Part shown: piece by piece, positions 49,078 to 58,658 of the stretch
Layout: every line of letters starts with the position of its first letter
Position numbering within the stretch: the stretch's first letter is position 1
Origin: JARYLZ01 sp964388275
GTDB lineage: Bacteria; Bacteroidota; Ignavibacteria; SZUA-365
Assembly (NCBI GenBank): GCA_964388275.1
Contig: CAYLZD010000018.1
Location: 1 to 64,000 of the forward strand
Length of the DNA stretch: 64,000 nucleotides
Direction of reading: 5' to 3'
Notes under the pieces: generated by a model
The model's database searches: none
What the model was told of the DNA's origin: nothing
The model's input: the letters and a program-made list of their open reading frames with translations, nothing else
Program-made: the position numbers and the translations under genes

Positions 49078-52000
49078 ATGATCAATCAGCGTGTTTGCAG
49101 ACGCGTTATTTTTTTCGCGTTCCTTTCATGCGTCCCCGTCATGCGCGGCGTCTCGCAGCTCAACGTCGCTATACAGATGGATCCGAATCCGTCGCCCTAC
49201 ATTTCCGATTGGCGCTCGAATCCGAACACAATCCGCCTGATAGTCACGAACAGCGGTCGCGTCACGCACAGCGTCCGCCTGGACGCCTTCATCGAGGGAA
49301 GCGAACGCGGACGCGTGGCCGAAACCCGGCTCGACGCGGCCGTCCCGCCGCTCGCGGTGCCGCCGGGTTCCGCCGTCATCACCGCCGTCGACGCGCATGT
49401 GCTGGAAGAGGGCGCTGTGCGCTATCTCGGTCCGACGCGGAACGAAACGGCGGCGAGCGGACGTCTGCCCGAGGACCAATACAAGCTCTGCGTAACTCTG
49501 GTGGCTTATGACGCGCCTCATGCAGCTCTGTCGCCGAGGATTTGCGCGCAGTTCCGGATCGCGCTGCTGCAGCCCGCCGATCTGATCCAACCGCCCGACA
49601 ACAGCAGCACGCGGACGCCTCCGTCCTTCCAATGGTCCGTGGTTCCGCTCGGGACGGGAAAATTCGCGCGCTACGAACTTGTCGTGAAAGAGCTGGATCC
49701 CGGTCAGAGCAACGTCTCCGCAGCGTTCCGGACGAACGCGCCATTATTCACACGCGAGACCAACCTGCCCGTCTATCAGCACATGCCGTCCGATCCGCCT
49801 TTGCAGCCGGGTCATCGTTACGCGTGGTCGGTCCGTTCCTTCGATGCGGATGATCGGTTCGTGTTCGTCAACAACGGCAGCAGCCGGATCTGGACCTTCA
49901 CTTACGGCGCCGGCGAACTTTCCGTCGTCCCGCGCGTCCACCGTCCGGACACGCTGATCGCGGGCACATTCAAAATCATAGTCGAGTCGTGGGATTCGAC
50001 CACTAAATCCATCTCGAAATCCCTGCCCAGCGGCGCCGGTTATGTGAAGTTCTCCTGCGGGCCGAGACTGTTTCAGCGCATAAAGCCGATCGGTGCGGAT
50101 ATCGGGCAGTTCAACCTCAAAGACGGCGCCATGCTCGAGTCGGATCCCCTCTTTGAAAAAAGGAAAGCCGACAGCGCCGCGCTGAAATCCGCGGTGAAAA
50201 ATCCGGCGCAGCAATATCAAGTCAAACCCGCGCCTCATCCGCTTCCCGCTTCCGGGGAGGGCATCCGCGTCGCGTTCCGTGATGTCCATTGGAAAGGTCC
50301 GGCGCAGAGCGCCGTAGTGCTGGACGAAGGTATCGCCGTTTATCCTACCGTCCCGGCAAGCCCTCCGGTTCCCGCTCTTATCGAACTCGATTCCGCGTTC
50401 ACATTGGCGATCGATACGCTTATCATCACGGCGACGGACGCCACCGTGAGCGGATCGATACTTCTGCCTCCGTCGATAATTCCGGACGGGCAGTGCGCGT
50501 CCGCGAGCATCGGGTTACCGCCGACATCCATCACCTCGAATTGCGAGTTCTACCGGACTGTCCCCGACTCGTCCTTCGGCCCGTACTTTGTCGGCGGGAC
50601 GGACGTCATCGTTCAGGGGAAGGGATACACTGTCGATTTCTCCTCGCTCATGTCGCCGCCCGGACAGGCGCCGCCGCTCTCGAAGTCGTGGAAGGGAATC
50701 GCTTTGCTCGGCGGTGAAACCCCGCCGGCGGGAGAACCCGTGGTGTCGAACCGCGGATACACCAAGGCGCATTACACCTTCCTCGACGCGCTCATAGGTG
50801 CCGGAGGTCTTGACGCGACGCTGAAAATCAAGGATCCCTTCTTGTTCAAAACCCTCGATCCGTACGGTTACGAGATATCACTGACCGGAAATTCCGCCAC
50901 CGATTACCTGCGCATCCGCAACAGCGCCGTCGCCGAGGGACTTTTTCTCAAAACCCATGTAGCGCTGCCGGAACGCGCGGTCCGGGATACGGTCGGGAAG
51001 GCGGTGATGGTGGAGTGCGATTCGCTCTTCGTTCAGGCGGATATGGACATGTTCGCGCGCGTGAGTCTGACGGCGGGCGCCGGACTGACATGGGGGGAAT
51101 TCGCCAAGACCCCGGGAGAACCCGCGTTCTATCAGCTCGTCGCCGGAAAGGATATGCCCGGCCAGCTGTATTTCGCCGCCCGTTTCATGAGTCCGTTTTT
51201 CCCGCTGAATGACACCGTGTACAAAGCGCCCGTCCTCGCACTGTCCGACGATGGTTCCACCGCCGAGGCGGAACGGCGTCAGGGCGTGACGCTCAAGGGC
51301 GGGCCCGAGTCGAGTTACACGATATGGTCGAAGGATATCCCGGACTCGACGCAACCGCCGCGATTCCAGAAGAACATTCCCAAGAACCTATGGATGAACT
51401 TCGTCGCCGACGGCGTCCATGCGGAGATAATACTTATGTGGGAAACGGATTTCTCGATGAACGTTGGTCCGACCTGGAAAACCGGCATGTCTTACGAGGG
51501 CGGCGCGGCATTCGAACTCCTGTTTGCGGGAGCACAGAAGGAAAAAAAACCTCCGATGATGACGCGTTTCATCAGCAGCGCTGTCTGGGATTCCGACTGG
51601 AGGGGGAGCATTCCTTTCGCGTTTCCGATCGGCGACACGATCCCTTTCGCGCGGCTGATGTTCACTTCCACTGCGGATTGCGCCGGCGGACAACTCGACC
51701 TGGCCAAGCCCGCGGATTTTGATTACTGGGGACTGAAGCTGGTAGCGAAAGACTCGACCAAATCGGCGGGCATCATCTGCGTCAAGAAAGGCGTCGTGTA
51801 TCTTACCGCCTCGGGCTTTCATGAGCCCGTGCACTTCGACGTACCTTTCAATCTCATCTGGGGCGAACTCAAGGCGAACGGCAACCTCGGGCGCCTGTAT
51901 TTCGATTACAACAACGCCGGACAGAAATTCGATCACTTCCCGTATACGCAATCCTTCGTCGCGCTTTCGGATTACGTCACCGGCACGGATACCGGATACG

Positions 52001-53250
52001 TGCAGACCTGCGGAACGGTGTCGATCGGTTACTTCGGCGCAAAACAGATGACCATTGCGGATTACAAATGCAAAAATGATTCGATTCCCTACAGGGGAAG
52101 AATGGTGCGCTTGGAAGATCCGCTTAAGTCCGCCTGCCCGCCGGCCGACCTGCGCTGGGAGCGCGATTGGGCCGGTTCGTTGGGCGCTCTCTCCTTCGAC
52201 ATGGCATACGATTCATCGGCTCAGGAGGGATTTGTGGGGAGCGGCGCCGTAAAACTCAAGCCGATAGGCGGAAGCATGGCGTCCACGATAGTGGTCCGCG
52301 CCGACAGGAGCTGCATATGCATCAGCGATCCCGGATCGATTTCACACAGTATCATGCTCGGCTGGGATGCAAGTTTCAGTTCGGGAGTGAAGGTATGGGG
52401 TTGCGGCTGCATCGTCGGAGAGAAGCTCGAAAACTTCGTGGTCGGCGGCGAACTCGAAACTTCCTCAACGGCCGAGAGCGGCCTCGCCGCGCGGGCGGGC
52501 GCCATAATCGCGTTCAAGCTGATGATTAGGCCGGCCTGGTATCGCTTCTCGGCGAGCGGCGATTTCTTCCTGTCGCTGGGCGCCGGCGGCGGCGACGTGG
52601 AGCTGTCCGGCTCGGTGGATATTCTCCAGGACAATTCGAAGGGCGTCTGCGCGGGTGCGCTGAAGGGCGCCGTTTCCTTCTCGACTCTCATCGCCGGAAT
52701 CACTGGCGACGGTGAATTCGAATGGGTGCTCGGTGAAGATGTCCAATCCCTTCAAGGGCGCGTGGCTGTGAACATTTACGGGACGGCCGGCGCGGGGGTC
52801 GAGTCCGGCGTGTTTGTCGGCATACGCGCGCCGAAGGAAAACGCATGGGTGTTGGACGACATGGACGGTCATTTCGGAGTGAACAAGGGAGGTCTCCCCG
52901 GCAAGCTCACCGGTTTCTATGCGTACCTCTCGACCTCGGCATCGCTGAACCTGGCCGTCATTTCCGGCGGATACAAGGTCTACGCCGGCATGGGCGCCTT
53001 CGCCGATTTCACCGGCAAGACCATGGTCAACGGCCTGGGCGTTCTGGGAAATGTGGGGATTCATGTCTGGGGGGAAATGCTCGCCGGCTTCGCCAGCGTG
53101 GAGGCCTGGGGAAATTTGCAGCTCCTCGGGGGTATGCCTCCGGCCTTCTCCGGTTCGCTCGGCATGGAAGCATGCGTGCTCTGGTCCATATGCAAAAACA
53201 TAGAGGTGGGCTGCGGGTACAACATCATCGACGGCCTGTATCTCGATTGA
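49078..53250 (+). CDS. Giant secreted TANFOR-like protein
   Basis: 1390 residues with a signal peptide ending near VPVMRGVSQ. The N-terminal 230 residues resemble the TANFOR region of large Bacteroidota surface proteins: GRLPEDQYKLCVTLVAYDAP followed by SPRICAQFRIALLQPADLIQ and an Ig-like segment with PPSFQWSVVP and HRYAWSVRSF. The remaining 1100 residues are beta-rich and Gly-rich and end without a recognisable T9SS tail (CKNIEVGCGYNIIDGLYLD). Length and composition suggest a long surface fibre or shell. The FN3 gene follows after 12 bases. A small fragment of a second copy lies at 57108-57210. Confidence 0.68.
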   Translation: MINQRVCRRVIFFAFLSCVPVMRGVSQLNVAIQMDPNPSPYISDWRSNPNTIRLIVTNSGRVTHSVRLDAFIEGSERGRVAETRLDAAVPPLAVPPGSAVITAVDAHVLEEGAVRYLGPTRNETAASGRLPEDQYKLCVTLVAYDAPHAALSPRICAQFRIALLQPADLIQPPDNSSTRTPPSFQWSVVPLGTGKFARYELVVKELDPGQSNVSAAFRTNAPLFTRETNLPVYQHMPSDPPLQPGHRYAWSVRSFDADDRFVFVNNGSSRIWTFTYGAGELSVVPRVHRPDTLIAGTFKIIVESWDSTTKSISKSLPSGAGYVKFSCGPRLFQRIKPIGADIGQFNLKDGAMLESDPLFEKRKADSAALKSAVKNPAQQYQVKPAPHPLPASGEGIRVAFRDVHWKGPAQSAVVLDEGIAVYPTVPASPPVPALIELDSAFTLAIDTLIITATDATVSGSILLPPSIIPDGQCASASIGLPPTSITSNCEFYRTVPDSSFGPYFVGGTDVIVQGKGYTVDFSSLMSPPGQAPPLSKSWKGIALLGGETPPAGEPVVSNRGYTKAHYTFLDALIGAGGLDATLKIKDPFLFKTLDPYGYEISLTGNSATDYLRIRNSAVAEGLFLKTHVALPERAVRDTVGKAVMVECDSLFVQADMDMFARVSLTAGAGLTWGEFAKTPGEPAFYQLVAGKDMPGQLYFAARFMSPFFPLNDTVYKAPVLALSDDGSTAEAERRQGVTLKGGPESSYTIWSKDIPDSTQPPRFQKNIPKNLWMNFVADGVHAEIILMWETDFSMNVGPTWKTGMSYEGGAAFELLFAGAQKEKKPPMMTRFISSAVWDSDWRGSIPFAFPIGDTIPFARLMFTSTADCAGGQLDLAKPADFDYWGLKLVAKDSTKSAGIICVKKGVVYLTASGFHEPVHFDVPFNLIWGELKANGNLGRLYFDYNNAGQKFDHFPYTQSFVALSDYVTGTDTGYVQTCGTVSIGYFGAKQMTIADYKCKNDSIPYRGRMVRLEDPLKSACPPADLRWERDWAGSLGALSFDMAYDSSAQEGFVGSGAVKLKPIGGSMASTIVVRADRSCICISDPGSISHSIMLGWDASFSSGVKVWGCGCIVGEKLENFVVGGELETSSTAESGLAARAGAIIAFKLMIRPAWYRFSASGDFFLSLGAGGGDVELSGSVDILQDNSKGVCAGALKGAVSFSTLIAGITGDGEFEWVLGEDVQSLQGRVAVNIYGTAGAGVESGVFVGIRAPKENAWVLDDMDGHFGVNKGGLPGKLTGFYAYLSTSASLNLAVISGGYKVYAGMGAFADFTGKTMVNGLGVLGNVGIHVWGEMLAGFASVEAWGNLQLLGGMPPAFSGSLGMEACVLWSICKNIEVGCGYNIIDGLYLD

Positions 53251-53262
53251 ACGGGGAAAGGC

Positions 53263-55806
53263 ATGAAAGCTTCGACTGGTATTCAAGCATTGGTCATTCG
53301 ACGCATTCTCTCCTTGCGGAATCCGCGGCCGGCGGCCCGGAGGTCATTCCCGGGTCCGGGCGCGTGGTCCGTCCTGGCGCTCGCCGCCTTGGTGTTCGCG
53401 CGGAATCCTCTCATGGCGCAGAATGTGCAGGCGTTCACGAAGGCGACGCCGAAGGCGCCTGTTCTGGTGCTCTGGGAAGCGGATTCCAAGAAGGGGATGT
53501 TCACGCAGTATTTCGTGTACAGAAAACTCGCCTCCGGCGGATCCTATCCTTCGACGCCGCTCAACTCGGAACCGCTGGAACCGATGCGCAAATGCTCCGA
53601 CTTCCAGTCGGTGATTCCGGCCGGGTCGGTCGAATGGACCACGCTGTCGCGGGCTTTCTCCGACATGTCGAAAAATCCTCCTCTTGTTTTCAAGGACGTC
53701 TGTTCCATCACCGCCTTCACCGCCGGATCGGCTGAATGGCAACGAGTCCAGTTGTTCGCGAAGGCATGGTACAAAGTCGCGCTTGTCATGGGCCAGGCTT
53801 TCATCGATTCCACCGGCAGTCCCGGGCAGACGTACACTTATCAGGTGCGCATGGCGGTATCCGACGACCAGCTGAAACTGCCGTCCACCCCGCAAATAGC
53901 CATCGGCGAGGCGGGCATCACGGCCGGTGCGCCGGCGAAAATCCCGTCCCCGGAAAACGTCCGCTGCGTCCCGGGCGACTCGAAGGTCCAAGTGCTCTGG
54001 AACAAGCCGCCACCGGCGAGTTCCCTGTACACGGTCGTCCGCGGCCTCGCGCCGGGCGGACCGTTCGCGAAGATCAACGAAGCGGACGTGAGCATGACGA
54101 TCACGATCGACATCGACAGCAACACGGTCTCGCCGGCCGCGAACGGTTTCACCGACTACGAAAGATGGGGTCCCGACGGAACTCCGAAGCCCCGCACCGT
54201 GCCCGGAAATCCTGCGGCGTTCACCGGCCCGAGCAACGGAACCGCTTATTACTACAAGGTCTTGCTCCGCGACATATTCGGGAACGAGGGCTCGTACTCG
54301 AGTCCGCCGGTCATGGGGAAGCCGTTCGATAATACTCCGCCCGCGACGCCGACCGATCTTATCGTCACGCCGAACGAGGAGAAAAGCTCTTTCGAAATCC
54401 GTTGGCGCGCGGTGCGCTTCGACGTTGAGGGTCGCAGGGAGATGATGGGCGGCTACAAAGTCTTCAGGTATGAAATGCCCGGCGATCCGAAAGGCGCCTC
54501 GGTACAGCTGGCCGGCGTCGTTCCGCAGCCGGCGGATTCCTCCGTATTCTATGTCTCGAAGGAGGACAACACCGGCGGTCTCCGCAGCGCGTGCGGCGAC
54601 ATAATGCATTACTTCCGGGTTCTCGCCGTGGATGCGTCCGGAATCCCGTCGAAGTTCTCCGTGGCCGCGGGCGCCGCGCTGAAGGACACCACGGGTCCCG
54701 CCTCGCCTACCGGCGTGAAGGCGGAGCAGAACGGAAATTTCATCCGTGTAAAATGGAAACCCGTCAAGGACTGCGATGTGGAGCGGTACAACATCTATCG
54801 CGCCTACTGCGATTACGGCGTGTGGCGGCCCTGCGCCGGGCTTTCCGAGAGCGCGAAAGCGACGGCCCCGGCGAAGAAATCGGGAAAGCCCGGCGACTGC
54901 GGCGGTCCCTTCGAACTCCGCGGCGCAGTGAGCCAGGCCGACGCCGAGAAGCAGGCCGCGGGAGGCTTCGCGTATTTCGACGACGCGCCTCCGCCCGGTT
55001 CGCCCGTCTGCTACGCCTATCTCGTCAAGTCGCAGGACTCGTCGCAGAATCTGAGCGGAGCCTGGCCGGTCACCGATCCGGATGCGGAGGAAATCGTCTG
55101 CCAGCGATTGAGGGACAAGATCCCGCCCGAGGCCGCCGTCATATCCGGGCTGTTCTCCCTCGACGACGCGATCCGCGTCGAGTACATCGGCCCCCCCATA
55201 CAGGACATCGCGGCGTACCACGTCTATCGGTCGGAGGCGGGAGAACCGGGCCCGTACAAATGGATCGGCGGAATGACGGTGGCGGCGCCTCCCGGCGCAG
55301 GGAGCAGCCTCAGCGAGCCTTACGAAGCCCCTGCGCAGGTAGGCTGCGACAGCATTGCTCTCGTGAGCAAGCCGTACATGAGCGCCGGCGTTTTCGTCGA
55401 CAGGAAAATCGATCCGAAAACAATCTACTGGTACAAGGTTCTCGGTGTCGATCTCAACGGGAATGAAACGGAACTCGAATCGGCCGTCGGCATGAGCACC
55501 TTCACTTTCGCTGTTGAACGGGCGCCGGGACCCGTCATCACCGGCATAACGCCGATCGACGCTCCCTGCGGTCTGCGCATAAACTGGACGCCGTCGTTTG
55601 AAAGCGAGTCCATGCTCGGTTTCGCCGTCTTCCGAGGCGCGAGCGAGGCCGGCGCGTACATGCAATTGGGGACCATCGTCCAGGGCGCCTCGTACGAGGA
55701 CAGGTCGGCGGCGCGAGGGACGACCTATTGGTACAAGGTATCGCTGCTGAAGAAGAACGGCCTGATGACTTCACTCTCCTCCGCGAAGAGCGGGATGCAT
55801 CCATAG
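53263..55806 (+). CDS. Secreted fibronectin type III repeat protein
   Basis: 847 residues with GGGGAAAGG before the ATG. The start is basic and the hydrophobic export signal comes at about 38-54 (VLALAALVFARNPLMAQ), a long n-region for a signal peptide. Five or more FN3-type domains follow, with motifs such as GDSKVQVLWNKPPPASSLYT, SFEIRWRAVRFDVEGRREMM, FIRVKWKPVKDCDVERYNIY and GLRINWTPSFESESMLGFAV, each near YxVYR and YYKV strands. No enzyme domain is visible. FN3 arrays serve as spacers or binding surfaces. It lies between the TANFOR-like gene and the cysteine protease gene, 12 and 8 bases away. Confidence 0.8.
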   Translation: MKASTGIQALVIRRILSLRNPRPAARRSFPGPGAWSVLALAALVFARNPLMAQNVQAFTKATPKAPVLVLWEADSKKGMFTQYFVYRKLASGGSYPSTPLNSEPLEPMRKCSDFQSVIPAGSVEWTTLSRAFSDMSKNPPLVFKDVCSITAFTAGSAEWQRVQLFAKAWYKVALVMGQAFIDSTGSPGQTYTYQVRMAVSDDQLKLPSTPQIAIGEAGITAGAPAKIPSPENVRCVPGDSKVQVLWNKPPPASSLYTVVRGLAPGGPFAKINEADVSMTITIDIDSNTVSPAANGFTDYERWGPDGTPKPRTVPGNPAAFTGPSNGTAYYYKVLLRDIFGNEGSYSSPPVMGKPFDNTPPATPTDLIVTPNEEKSSFEIRWRAVRFDVEGRREMMGGYKVFRYEMPGDPKGASVQLAGVVPQPADSSVFYVSKEDNTGGLRSACGDIMHYFRVLAVDASGIPSKFSVAAGAALKDTTGPASPTGVKAEQNGNFIRVKWKPVKDCDVERYNIYRAYCDYGVWRPCAGLSESAKATAPAKKSGKPGDCGGPFELRGAVSQADAEKQAAGGFAYFDDAPPPGSPVCYAYLVKSQDSSQNLSGAWPVTDPDAEEIVCQRLRDKIPPEAAVISGLFSLDDAIRVEYIGPPIQDIAAYHVYRSEAGEPGPYKWIGGMTVAAPPGAGSSLSEPYEAPAQVGCDSIALVSKPYMSAGVFVDRKIDPKTIYWYKVLGVDLNGNETELESAVGMSTFTFAVERAPGPVITGITPIDAPCGLRINWTPSFESESMLGFAVFRGASEAGAYMQLGTIVQGASYEDRSAARGTTYWYKVSLLKKNGLMTSLSSAKSGMHP

Positions 55807-55814
55807 GAGGCGCC

Positions 55815-57107
55815 ATGAACACCGGAATCCTGTACGGGAGATTCAAGCTCATGCTGTTCGTGTTCATCGTGGCGGCGCATGCGGCGACGGCGCAGCCGGC
55901 GAAGGAATACGGTTTCGCCTTCGATAATTTCTCCGATCCGGAATTCAGCTGGGAGATTTATCGAAGCTCGTTTTACGGGATTCCCGAGTCGCCCGTCTCC
56001 GGCGCTTTCGACGCCCTTTTCTACGAGGCCGCGTTCAAATCGGCGATCAGCAAGAGCGGCAACTGTTACGGCATCAGCCTGCTCGCCCTGCTCATGAATC
56101 GCGACGGCGGCCACATGGGATATTGCGCGCCGCCGTACCAGTACAGCGGCGACTTGAACGGCGGCGGAGGACCCGCGGATCCGAAACTGCGGAGAGTGAT
56201 CAACGTATTGCACGGCCATCAATTATCGCTCGCGAGCATCATGGAGATGTTGGACCAAATCGGCGGTTCGCACTCGCATGACGGGGCCGTCATGATCAAA
56301 CGGTGTGAGGCGATACTCGCGAAGGAGGGCTCGTGCATAGTCAGCGTGACCAAGTCATTCAATCCGTCGGACGGCGGCCATTCGATGATCGCGTACGGCA
56401 TCGAAGGGAACAAGATCCTTCTCGTCGATCCGAACAGGCTGTGGGCGAACACGAATTCGGGGCATCGCGACTGGTATACCGGGGAACTGAACTATATCGA
56501 ATGCGGATCCGGTTACTGGAAGTTCGACATGAAAGGCCATGGCATGTGGCCGACGGGCGCGGGGCATCTCACCGTGTACCCGCTTTCCGTCGCCGCGCCG
56601 ACGGGGCGCGTGCCTTCGTCCCTCGGTTTGAGCGTCGGACAGCTGCTCGCGAAGATCTTCATAGTCTCGAAAGGCGGCGGCGCTTCGATACTGCAGGCGA
56701 CCGATGATCGCAACAGACGTCTCTTCCTTCCCGGATCGAAGCGGATAGATTGCGACACGCTCACCGGCATGCGCTCGATTGTCCCATGGTTCCCGTCCGT
56801 CGGCAGCGGGGACGGAAGCCCCTTTCCGTTCGAGCTGTATTTCAGCGTCCGCCATCCGAAGCATATTCTGCTGGAATTCGTCACCGGTGACAAGGGAGCG
56901 CTGGTCGGAGCGGGAAATAACGACTCGTTCATCGCGCTCGATTGCCCGGCGCCGCGCGATACCGTGCTCGTGAAAATATCGGGCGCAGGCACGGCGGCGC
57001 CTTCATATGAAATCATCCGCTCGGCGGCGCCCTCGCTGATACGAGGGAAGACGTCCCGGGACCTCGATCTCGTCGCTTCGGGGCTGAGGCGGATGAACCG
57101 AATGTAG
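55815..57107 (+). CDS. Secreted papain-like cysteine protease candidate
   Basis: 430 residues from an ATG with AGGAGG upstream. A signal peptide (LMLFVFIVAAHAATAQ) precedes a domain with the papain-fold catalytic triad in order: SGNCYGISLLALL (Cys84, with Asn83 in the stretch before it), GGHSMIAYGIEG (His189) and ILLVDPN (Asp205 or Asn207). The GNCYGIS and GHSMxAY segments are typical of C39-like and BtrH-like peptidases. The last 150 residues are a beta domain without known motif. It closes the TANFOR-FN3 operon and may process or anchor those proteins. No inhibitor or propeptide was recognised. Confidence 0.7.
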   Translation: MNTGILYGRFKLMLFVFIVAAHAATAQPAKEYGFAFDNFSDPEFSWEIYRSSFYGIPESPVSGAFDALFYEAAFKSAISKSGNCYGISLLALLMNRDGGHMGYCAPPYQYSGDLNGGGGPADPKLRRVINVLHGHQLSLASIMEMLDQIGGSHSHDGAVMIKRCEAILAKEGSCIVSVTKSFNPSDGGHSMIAYGIEGNKILLVDPNRLWANTNSGHRDWYTGELNYIECGSGYWKFDMKGHGMWPTGAGHLTVYPLSVAAPTGRVPSSLGLSVGQLLAKIFIVSKGGGASILQATDDRNRRLFLPGSKRIDCDTLTGMRSIVPWFPSVGSGDGSPFPFELYFSVRHPKHILLEFVTGDKGALVGAGNNDSFIALDCPAPRDTVLVKISGAGTAAPSYEIIRSAAPSLIRGKTSRDLDLVASGLRRMNRM

Positions 57108-57210
57108 CCGAAGCGCGGATACACAAAGGCGCGTTAAGATTACCCGAAGCGCTCACTGGTTCCGGAGGGCTTGACGCGGCGTTGAGAATCGAGGATCCCT
57201 TACTGTTCAC
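57108..57210 (+). pseudogene. Fragment of a second TANFOR-like gene
   Basis: The bases align with 50748-50852 inside the TANFOR-like gene: GCGGATACACAAAGGCGC versus GCGGATACACCAAGGCGC, then GGGCTTGACGCGGCG versus GGTCTTGACGCGACG and GAGGATCCCTTACTGTTCA versus AAGGATCCCTTCTTGTTCA. It is frame-shifted and has stop codons. It begins directly at the stop of the protease gene. Confidence 0.75.
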
Positions 57211-57311
57211 GCCGCCGCCGTGTCATGCCGTCCCTTCGGGTCGGATTCAATTCCAATCGTCCAATCGTCTGCTCTCTGATTCCCACCGTTTCACATTCCC
57301 CGCTCACCGCG

Positions 57312-57356
57312 ACATATAATAAAAGACAGACCCGCCCGATACTCATCACGGGCGGG
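57312..57356 (-). terminator. Intrinsic terminator for the minus-strand T9SS-tail remnant
   Basis: CCCGCCCG and CGGGCGGG form a perfect 8-base stem with a 10-base loop. On the minus strand it is followed by TCTGTCTTTTATTATA. It lies 26 bases after the stop at 57382. Confidence 0.75.
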
Positions 57357-57381
57357 CCTGTGTGGCGATTCGAGGACTGTG

Positions 57382-57670
57382 TCACTTCAGAACCGTCATC
57401 GATCTCGTCAACACGCTCCCTCCCGCCTCGAGCCGGTAATGGTAGGTGCCGCTGGGGAGAACTGCGCCGTCGAACTCGACGGTGTGCATCCCTGCCTCCC
57501 GTTCACAAGCCTCGACACCGTGCGGCCGTGCATATCGTAGACGCAAAGACGGGCATAGCCCCCGGCCGTCAGGCCGAAGGTGATGCTGGTGGACGGATTG
57601 AAGGGATTGAAGGGGTTGGGGAAGTTCTGGGAGAGAGTGAGACCCTCGGGAATCTTCTTGCCGGTTTCCT
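57382..57670 (-). pseudogene. Broken T9SS type A sorting domain
   Basis: Two minus-strand frames together give a sorting domain. One frame reads LTLSQNFPNPFNPFNPSTSI, then LTAGGYARLCVYDMHGRTVS. The other supplies the end, VEFDGAVLPSGTYHYRLEAG and a final SMTVLK. At least one frameshift near 57490-57510 and a duplicated NPF unit separate it from a working tail. The cargo domain that carried it is gone. Confidence 0.8.
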
Positions 57671-57960
57671 TCATGAATGCGCCGATTATTCTCCACGTGC
57701 CGATCATCTGATACGATGCGCCGGCCGTATTTCCCGGGAACTCCGTCGACGATGAAGCTCTCGAGGCGCGAGTATCTGAAGCGCATCTTACCTTGCAGGT
57801 AATCGTCCGGCAGGAGAAGTCCGCTTGCGAACAATCTGTAGAAACGTCGGACGGACATGCCGAGCAGACGCGCCGCAGCGGCTGCACCGAGGAAACATTC
57901 AGGGATCCGAAGCGAGGATTCCGGAACAGGGATTTGGAGACGTCTCATCTGAACAAACAC
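57382..57960 (-). CDS. AlpA-like HTH ORF running into a frame-shifted T9SS tail
   Basis: 192 residues. The first 75 form a MerR/AlpA-type helix-turn-helix: ECFLGAAAAARLLGMSVRRF, then RLFASGLLLPDDYLQGKMRF and RYSRLESFI. AlpA-type proteins are excisionases or small regulators of mobile elements. From about residue 80 the reading frame is that of no known domain, because it is the out-of-frame copy of a T9SS sorting domain (see 57382-57670). The last 40 residues (HTVEFDGAVLPSGTYHYRLE) are again the true frame of that domain. The protein is probably non-functional past the HTH, although the HTH itself may work. Confidence 0.45.
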   Translation of the reverse strand: MFVQMRRLQIPVPESSLRIPECFLGAAAAARLLGMSVRRFYRLFASGLLLPDDYLQGKMRFRYSRLESFIVDGVPGKYGRRIVSDDRHVENNRRIHEGNRQEDSRGSHSLPELPQPLQSLQSVHQHHLRPDGRGLCPSLRLRYARPHGVEACEREAGMHTVEFDGAVLPSGTYHYRLEAGGSVLTRSMTVLK

Positions 57961-58037
57961 TGGATCAATTGCGAGAGCTCAAGCGAAGGTGGTTTTACCC
58001 CGTATTCCTTTTGTCCGATCACGTTATCACCTCATCG

Positions 58038-58045
58038 TATGTTTG
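58038..58045 (+). promoter_or_regulatory. Possible -7 element of the HTH gene at 58149
   Basis: TATGTTTG matches TAnnTTTG. A TTTG lies 24 bases upstream, at the long end of allowed spacing. The leader would be about 95 bases. Confidence 0.25.
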
Positions 58046-58148
58046 GTCGCTATTTCTTGCTCTTCTATACTGATATAAACGTGACTACGCAAGTCAATAC
58101 GGGCTGTATGCTACTTTTTATTCACTTCTTGTCACATTATGTTGTGTC

Positions 58149-58658
58149 ATGAACTGGATTTCACTCGTCGAAAAGATGATTTCAGATGAATGCAGAGGGA
58201 AAGACTCCGAATTCCTGAAATTGACCGGCCTGACCACCGCTCACCTCCGCAACTGGAGGCATGGGCGGAGTTCCAACCCGCAGCTGCGTACGATCGAGAA
58301 GATCGAGGCGGGACTGAAGGTCAGGATCCAAACGGACAAGAACGGGATACCCGTCGGGTACGAACGGACTCCCGCTGAGCTGAAATCGGATGGTTCGAAG
58401 CGAGCCGCCGAGCTCCCCGAGGATTCATCCATTCCCGCCTCGGCGCAATCCGAGTACGACGATCTCGCCTTCACTGGCGAAGGGCGAGGCTGGTCGCAGC
58501 TCCCGGAATCGGAGCGTGCCTACTTCGAGGAGTTATTCCAGAGAATGCGGCTGATCATCGCCGAAGCGAACGCGGATCGGGACCGGAAGGTGGAGCAGGC
58601 GGTGAATGAGTTCAGGAGAATCATGAAGGAGAAGGTGCTGGGGATAACGTCGAAGTGA
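58149..58658 (+). CDS. HTH protein, Cro/CI-like N-terminus
   Basis: 169 residues. The N-terminus looks like a lambda-repressor-like helix-turn-helix (DSEFLKLTGLTTAHLRNWRH, GRSSNPQLRTIEKIEAGL). A low-complexity Ser/Pro/Glu linker and a charged C-terminal helix follow (ERAYFEELFQRMRLIIAEAN). No peptidase or ligand domain is present, so this would be a simple DNA-binding regulator. It is divergent from the AlpA-like ORF, an arrangement seen in mobile-element control regions. No integrase or phage gene is found in the window. Confidence 0.6.
   Translation: MNWISLVEKMISDECRGKDSEFLKLTGLTTAHLRNWRHGRSSNPQLRTIEKIEAGLKVRIQTDKNGIPVGYERTPAELKSDGSKRAAELPEDSSIPASAQSEYDDLAFTGEGRGWSQLPESERAYFEELFQRMRLIIAEANADRDRKVEQAVNEFRRIMKEKVLGITSK

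Noticed and set aside
53344..55665. Minus-strand ORF of 773 codons
   Set aside because: Arg- and His-rich antisense shadow of the FN3 gene, whose codons, domains and ribosome site are convincing.
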